Assembly (NCBI RefSeq): GCF_020623625.1
Contig: NC_060204.1
Span: 784,501-848,500, forward strand
Reading direction: 5' to 3'
From: Saccharomycodes ludwigii
Taxonomy: Eukaryota > Ascomycota > Saccharomycetes > Saccharomycodales > Saccharomycodaceae
DNA: 64,000 nucleotides
Shown here: piece after piece, positions 59,940 to 64,000 of the stretch
Position numbering within the stretch: the stretch's first letter is position 1
Layout: every line of letters starts with the position of its first letter
Program-made: the position numbers and the translations under genes
Notes under the pieces: generated by a model
The model's input: the letters and a program-made list of their open reading frames with translations, nothing else
What the model was told of the DNA's origin: nothing
Databases searched by the model: none

Positions 59940-59985
59940 TAATAGTGGTGGCAATAATAACAATATAAATTATAATGCATATTGA
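58834..59985 (+). CDS. SFK1: Sfk1-family membrane protein, copy 2
   Basis: 383 residues, tandem paralogue of the preceding gene. The six membrane segments and the same signatures are kept (KPGNYFFIVPFFALIPWWAM, YISDIGATNLRPLFIACSGW, CEYFQRCGRWPF, MPFWFSKHERNCMF, SKNFPYVESFQGYYKYDRFY). It differs by a longer Ser-rich N-terminus (about 25 extra residues), no insert in the first large loop, and an unrelated Asn-rich tail with 16 or so Asn near the end. The core is so similar that the pair arose by a local duplication, while the tails and promoters have diverged. Which copy keeps the Sfk1 function is not decidable here. Confidence 0.92.
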
Positions 59986-60361
59986 GTTAGCATGAGTTGT
60001 TCCAATATGTTGATTGTTTCTACTTTTTTTTTTATTTTATTATTATTATTATTTTGTTTTTTTTTTTATTTTTATTTCAACGATAAGGCATGTATGATTA
60101 CCTACTTCTTTTATATATGTATTTGATATATTATATTATAAATTTAATTCAATTAATTTTCAACCTTTTATACATTTCTGTTTGTAGTACTAGCAATAAT
60201 AACAATAGTAGTAACAAAGCATAAGTTTCAAAATGACATTTATAAATCAAATAATTGTTTAAGTGGGTACTAAGTAAATAAAAGACATGTTTAGTCATAC
60301 AAGTTGTGTTTTATAGCAGTTTTTTGTCATCGCAACTTGTTTATTTTTGTACCATGTTATA

Positions 60362-60395
<34 letters not shown>

Positions 60396-60544
60396 TTTTT
60401 TGTTTTTTTTTTTTTTGCTCTTCTCAATTTAAAATTTCTGATTCAAAATTCAAATAACAAAAAGCAATCAAGCTATATACTTTTATCTTTTATAAAAATT
60501 ATTATACCAAACATTATAGCTTAAAACACGTACAATTAACGGAT
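59986..60544. other. Intergenic region SFK1 copy 2 to ASK1
   Basis: 559 noncoding bases with T runs and a TA repeat (60358-60376) followed by a T-rich tract (60377-60416). Nothing else is recognised. Confidence 0.45.
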
Positions 60545-60980
60545 ATGGACACTAATGATAACAGCAGCAAGAATAGCATCAAGCAAATACAATTGGAAAA
60601 ATTAAATCAAGAATTAACCTTAGAATTACAAAAAATAGATACAAATGTATCACAATGTCATAATCTAATAAATACGAGATTAATTCCTATAATATCACAA
60701 TATTCAAGTAAATGTGATTTAATAATGAAAGATTCCAATTGGATAAAGAATCTATTTGAAAAAAGTGGGGGAATTGAATTAACTAGAGGTGCTGCTGTTA
60801 CTGATAATATGATCCATAATAATTCTAAGGTTACACTGACAAAAGCAGATTTGGAAGGTGCAAATGGGGAATCGGTTTATCAACAGCAATCCAATAATAA
60901 CTTCATTCCCAATATTACTACACATAACAATAGTAATGCTATTAATAATGATACTGTTGCTAAAGCTTATACTCATGACA

Positions 60981-61022
<42 letters not shown>

Positions 61023-61444
61023 CAAGCTACCAAAATGGACAAAATATTCAAAATATTGCTAATAATGATAGTAGTACAAGTAGTTTATTTCATACTGCGC
61101 CGATTTCGTTATTATCACAAAAAAATGTGTTAAAACCCCCCAGTAATAATGATAACGACATGGTAAAGGGGCAAGATGGTAATCATAAGTATGACATGGA
61201 AGAAAATAGTAAGAATGAAAACATTTATGATACCATTGATGGTAATAGTAATAGTAGTATAAAACAACGGAAAAAGCGTAAAATGTCTATATTGATACAA
61301 CAGAAATATGCTTCATCATCATCTTCTGTTAATTCACCTATTAACTCCTTTTCTGATTTAGAGATTGATTCACATGGGCAAGTGCATAGTGATATTCAGA
61401 ATAATAAGGATGATATTATAGATGGTGGTACAAGAGAAATATAG
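60545..61444 (+). CDS. ASK1: DASH/Dam1 complex subunit Ask1
   Basis: 299 residues (292 in S. cerevisiae). The conserved Ask1 domain is N-terminal (about 10-75): IQLEKLNQELTLELQKIDTN, then LINTRLIPIISQYSSKC and WIKNLFEKSGGIEL. An Asn-rich middle follows. The C-terminus keeps KQRKKRKMSILIQQKYASSS, a basic Ser-rich motif typical of Ask1 and a possible kinase target. Ask1 is a structural subunit of the ring complex that couples kinetochores to microtubules and is phosphorylated by Cdk1. The location between SFK1 and MDM35 matches YKL051-YKL053. Confidence 0.9.
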
Positions 61445-61732
61445 ATTATGCATAACAATTTCAACTATAATGAAATTTGTTTATATGAAGTTTGTTATTA
61501 TTAGTGATTAAAGTTGGTGAATTGTTTATAATAAGAAATAAATAAATAAATAAATAAATAAATAACAAACACATCGCTTTGAACGAACAGTTTTTTTATT
61601 TAAAATTTTTTCTATTTAAATTTTTTCCAATATCATTTAACTCTGTCGAGGCCAATTTAATATCTTTTAAAAAAGTAATGTAAGAGAGAGAAAGTATAGA
61701 AAAGTTAAGTGATATTCAAATAACAATAACCA
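61445..61732. other. Short intergenic region ASK1 to the first MDM35 copy
   Basis: 288 noncoding bases with an AAAT tandem repeat at about 61539-61564. No site is recognised. Confidence 0.4.
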
Positions 61733-61996
61733 ATGTCTAATAAGCCTACACCCTGTTTTGAACCAAGTTGTACAGAATATAAAATAAAATACGACAATTG
61801 CTTTAATAAATGGTATAGTGAGGTATTTTTAAACAAAAAAGCAGAAGGTGGTAACGATATTTGTACAGAAGAATGGAAATTATATAAATCATGTATAGAT
61901 AAAGCATTAGAGAATAAGCCTGCTATTAAAAAATCTATAGAAAAGGCAAGACTAGAAAACCCATTTGAGCAAGAATCAACGCAAGGAAAAGAATAA
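61733..61996 (+). CDS. MDM35: Mdm35-type twin CX9C protein, copy 1
   Basis: 87 residues. Two CX9C pairs (CTEYKIKYDNC at about 13-23 and CTEEWKLYKSC at about 44-54) define the CHCH fold imported by Mia40 into the mitochondrial intermembrane space. The stretch between them (FNKWYSEVFLNKK) fits Mdm35. The C-terminus (KKSIEKARLENPFEQ) resembles the S. cerevisiae Mdm35 tail, whereas its N-terminus does not. Mdm35 binds Ups1/Ups2 lipid-transfer proteins. A second Mdm35-type gene follows 410 bases downstream in the same orientation. Confidence 0.85.
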   Translation: MSNKPTPCFEPSCTEYKIKYDNCFNKWYSEVFLNKKAEGGNDICTEEWKLYKSCIDKALENKPAIKKSIEKARLENPFEQESTQGKE

Positions 61997-62405
61997 TAAA
62001 TAAATTTAGAATCCATAAATGATATCTTATAGCGGTCCAGATGGGTAGGTAGTCATGATGCTAGCTTATACAACTATATTTTCACATGTATATAATATAA
62101 ATAAATCAAAAAAAAGTTAGGGTCAGAATATCTTATTAACTATGTATATTATTTTTATTTTTATTTTTTGTTCTTTATTTTTTGTTCTTTATTTTTTGTT
62201 CTTTTTAATTTTTTAATTTTCTTTTTTTTTTTTTTTTTCTGGTTATAAATACCATAAATAGTAACAGCACCGATCTGTCTTTACCTAAATCATAACAAGA
62301 ATTTAAAATCACGAATCCTTAACAGTACCAGTACCAGTACCTATATTGGAATAACACAATAAATAAAATAAAATAAAATAAAACAAGAATACCAAACAAT
62401 AGAAA
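61997..62405. other. Spacer between the two MDM35-type genes
   Basis: 409 noncoding bases with a repeated TTCTTTATTTTTTG-type unit at about 62170-62205 (three copies), a T run (62222-62238) and CAGTACCAGTACCAGTACC near 62323-62341. Confidence 0.5.
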
Positions 62406-62672
62406 ATGGGTAACTCTCTAAGTGTTCCAAATTTTGCTACAGAATGTTCTGATTTAAAACAAAAATATGATAAATGTTTTGATCATTATTACAGCGAAGA
62501 ATTTTTGAAAGGGAAGGGAATGGAAAACGATTGTATAAGTGAATGGCATGATTACATGTTGTGTGTTAATACTCAGTTAGTTAGAAAGGGTATTAGGGAC
62601 ATATCGACTTTCCAAGAAGATGAATTGCCAGATGAATTGATTGAAGAGTATAAGAAATCGTCCTCCTCATAA
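62406..62672 (+). CDS. MDM35: Mdm35-type twin CX9C protein, copy 2
   Basis: 88 residues. It begins MGNSLSVPNFATEC, which closely matches the S. cerevisiae Mdm35 N-terminus, and has CSDLKQKYDKC and CISEWHDYMLC as the twin CX9C pairs, with HYYSEEFLKGKG between. The C-terminus (FQEDELPDELIEEYKKSS) differs from S. cerevisiae, whose tail instead resembles copy 1. Like copy 1 it should be imported into the intermembrane space by Mia40. Which copy partners Ups1/Ups2 is not clear. Confidence 0.88.
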   Translation: MGNSLSVPNFATECSDLKQKYDKCFDHYYSEEFLKGKGMENDCISEWHDYMLCVNTQLVRKGIRDISTFQEDELPDELIEEYKKSSSS

Positions 62673-63070
62673 GAATATTTGGTTAGATAGAGTAACTCAG
62701 TGATTGCTCTTCATGTAAATATATTGTATTATGTAATTATATAGTAGATGATAGTATATCAAACAGTTTTAATATATTTTTATATGTTTGGCAATGGTAA
62801 TTTTGTACGACAAACAATTTTATTAATATAATAAAATAAAAGAGCAGAACAAAGCCGAGTTGCCAACCCATCACCATCAGAATCGGACAAATATAACCGG
62901 ACAAATAACTGTCCAATCCGATTTTACATTGAAAGCGGAGCCCTCGCAAAATAAATTCAAGAAAAAAAAAGAAAAAGAAAAAGAAAAAGAAAATTTTTTT
63001 TTTATTTATTTTTCATCCCTTCTTCCATCATTATTATAATTATTTTTTCTTGTTTTAAAACCAAAGAAAA

Positions 63071-63102
<32 letters not shown>

Positions 63103-63372
63103 AAAAACTTTTAACTTGTATTGTAATATCTAACATTATATTCAAATGCATTCTGTCTTCATATTATCTTTTCATTATTAACTTCCAACTTGTTTAAAAT
63201 ACTACTTTTTTTTTTTTTTTTTTTTTTTTCTTTTGTAAAAAGGAAAGTTTGTATATATTAAAGTAATTTTAAATTAAATAAAACAAAAAGAAAAAGAAAA
63301 AGAAAAAGAAAGGAAAAAAAAAAAACCAAACAACAATAACAAAATTAATTAAAAAAAAAATAGCTTCCTAAT
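62673..63372. promoter_or_regulatory. DEF1 upstream region
   Basis: 700 noncoding bases. At 62881-62923 lies a compact nested inverted repeat (AATCGGA...TCCGATT outside, GGACA...TGTCC inside) that includes two copies of CGGACAAAT. The rest is A- and T-rich, with AAAAAG repeats at 62960-62990, 63070-63098 and 63285-63312. Confidence 0.5.
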
Positions 63373-64000
63373 ATGTCCACAGCAAATACACATCATAATA
63401 CTAATAGAGGAGGTGGAGGCCACAGAAAATTATCTCCAGAAATTAAGTTCAAGTTAGATACTCTAAAAGAGTTATTTCCAGATTGGACCAATGATGATTT
63501 GATTGATTTAGTCACTGAATATGACGACTTGGAAACTATAATTGACAAAATCACTTCTGGTGCAGTAGCTAAATGGGATGAAGTTAAAAAACCAGGAAAA
63601 AGGGAAAGACAACAACAATTTTCAGATTATAATAACGATTTTGATCTTCAACAAAATAATAATATATCTAGTAATGGTACCAGCATTAGTATAAACTCTC
63701 ATATAAACAATAACGGTAAATATAGTAATAACAACTGGCATAGTAGCTCATATACTGCCACAAGTAACAGTCATAATAGTACTACCAATACCAATACTAC
63801 TATTACTACCGCTGCTACCACCACTAGCAATAATAGTAACAACGGTGGAAGTAGCACTAATAACGGTACGAATCATAGCAGCAGCAACAATAATAATAAT
63901 AGATATAACAACAACAACAACAACAACAACAATAGGGGCACTGGTGGCAGAGCACTTAAGAAACTACAACAACCAGGTAATACCAATAATACATCCAGTA
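63373..64000 (+). CDS. DEF1: RNA polymerase II degradation factor Def1, 3'-truncated by the window edge
   Basis: 209 codons are present and the frame is open to the end of the window. The N-terminal CUE-like domain spans about residues 18-68: [40 protein letters not shown], then [20 protein letters not shown], nearly the S. cerevisiae sequence. An Asn/Ser/Thr-rich region follows, as expected before the Gln-rich part of Def1. Def1 recruits the elongin ubiquitin ligase to stalled Pol II and acts in Rpb1 degradation. The location after MDM35 matches YKL054C. Confidence 0.93.
   Translation, partial: MSTANTHHNTNRGGGGHRKLSPEIKFKLDTLKELFPDWTNDDLIDLVTEYDDLETIIDKITSGAVAKWDEVKKPGKRERQQQFSDYNNDFDLQQNNNISSNGTSISINSHINNNGKYSNNNWHSSSYTATSNSHNSTTNTNTTITTAATTTSNNSNNGGSSTNNGTNHSSSNNNNNRYNNNNNNNNNRGTGGRALKKLQQPGNTNNTSS

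Overview
This window is a nuclear chromosome segment from a budding yeast. The DNA is AT-rich, the genes have no visible introns, intergenic regions are full of long A/T runs, and many proteins carry long Asn/Ser/Asp-rich tracts. I place about 27 genes, four tRNA genes and one family of Ty3-like LTR remains.

Layout: 5'-truncated ERB1; a CLPTM1-family membrane protein; CSM3 (-); a broken Ty3-like element nested in an older LTR beside tRNA-Gln; an unrecognised 117-residue ORF; NUP116/NUP100; tRNA-Lys(CUU); IOC4 (-); MCM1 (-); YNK1; tRNA-Gly; a small mitochondrial-type protein; ARA2 (-); SUB1; MNR2; CCS1; a YKL063C-like membrane protein (-); MSN2/MSN4; ELM1; a solo LTR and tRNA-Lys(UUU) with intron; MIH1; IMP2 (-); an LTR relic; RCH1; ARP9 (-); CSE4; HOF1 (-); EIS1/YKL050C; two tandem SFK1 genes; ASK1; two tandem MDM35-type genes; and the start of DEF1.

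The order interleaves genes that in Saccharomyces cerevisiae lie on two chromosomes. The YMR049-YMR031 block (ERB1, CSM3, NUP116, IOC4, MCM1, ARA2, SUB1, CCS1, MSN2, MIH1, IMP2, RCH1, ARP9, HOF1, EIS1) is on XIII. The YKL068-YKL048 block (NUP100, YNK1, MNR2, YKL063C, MSN4, DEF1, MDM35, ASK1, SFK1, CSE4, ELM1) is on XI. One copy of each ohnolog pair is present, so the species most likely belongs to a lineage that did not undergo the yeast whole-genome duplication. A Saccharomycodes-like yeast would fit the AT bias and Asn-rich proteins, but the sequence does not prove the species.

The genes are mostly housekeeping and regulatory: ribosome biogenesis (ERB1), replication fork protection (CSM3), nuclear transport (NUP116), chromatin (IOC4, ARP9, CSE4), transcription (MCM1, SUB1, MSN2/4), cell cycle and cytokinesis (ELM1 and MIH1 around Swe1/Cdk1 control, HOF1, ASK1), mitochondria (IMP2, MDM35, the 75-residue protein), ion homeostasis (MNR2, RCH1, CCS1) and plasma membrane organisation (EIS1, SFK1).

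I see no wholly new system. The points most worth a second look are the HOF1 homologue without an SH3 domain, the Tyr-for-His change in the MIH1 active-site motif, the short MCM1 tail, the tandem SFK1 and MDM35 pairs, the CLPTM1-family insertion, a GC-rich 10-bp minisatellite, and the nested Ty3-like LTRs beside tRNA-Gln.
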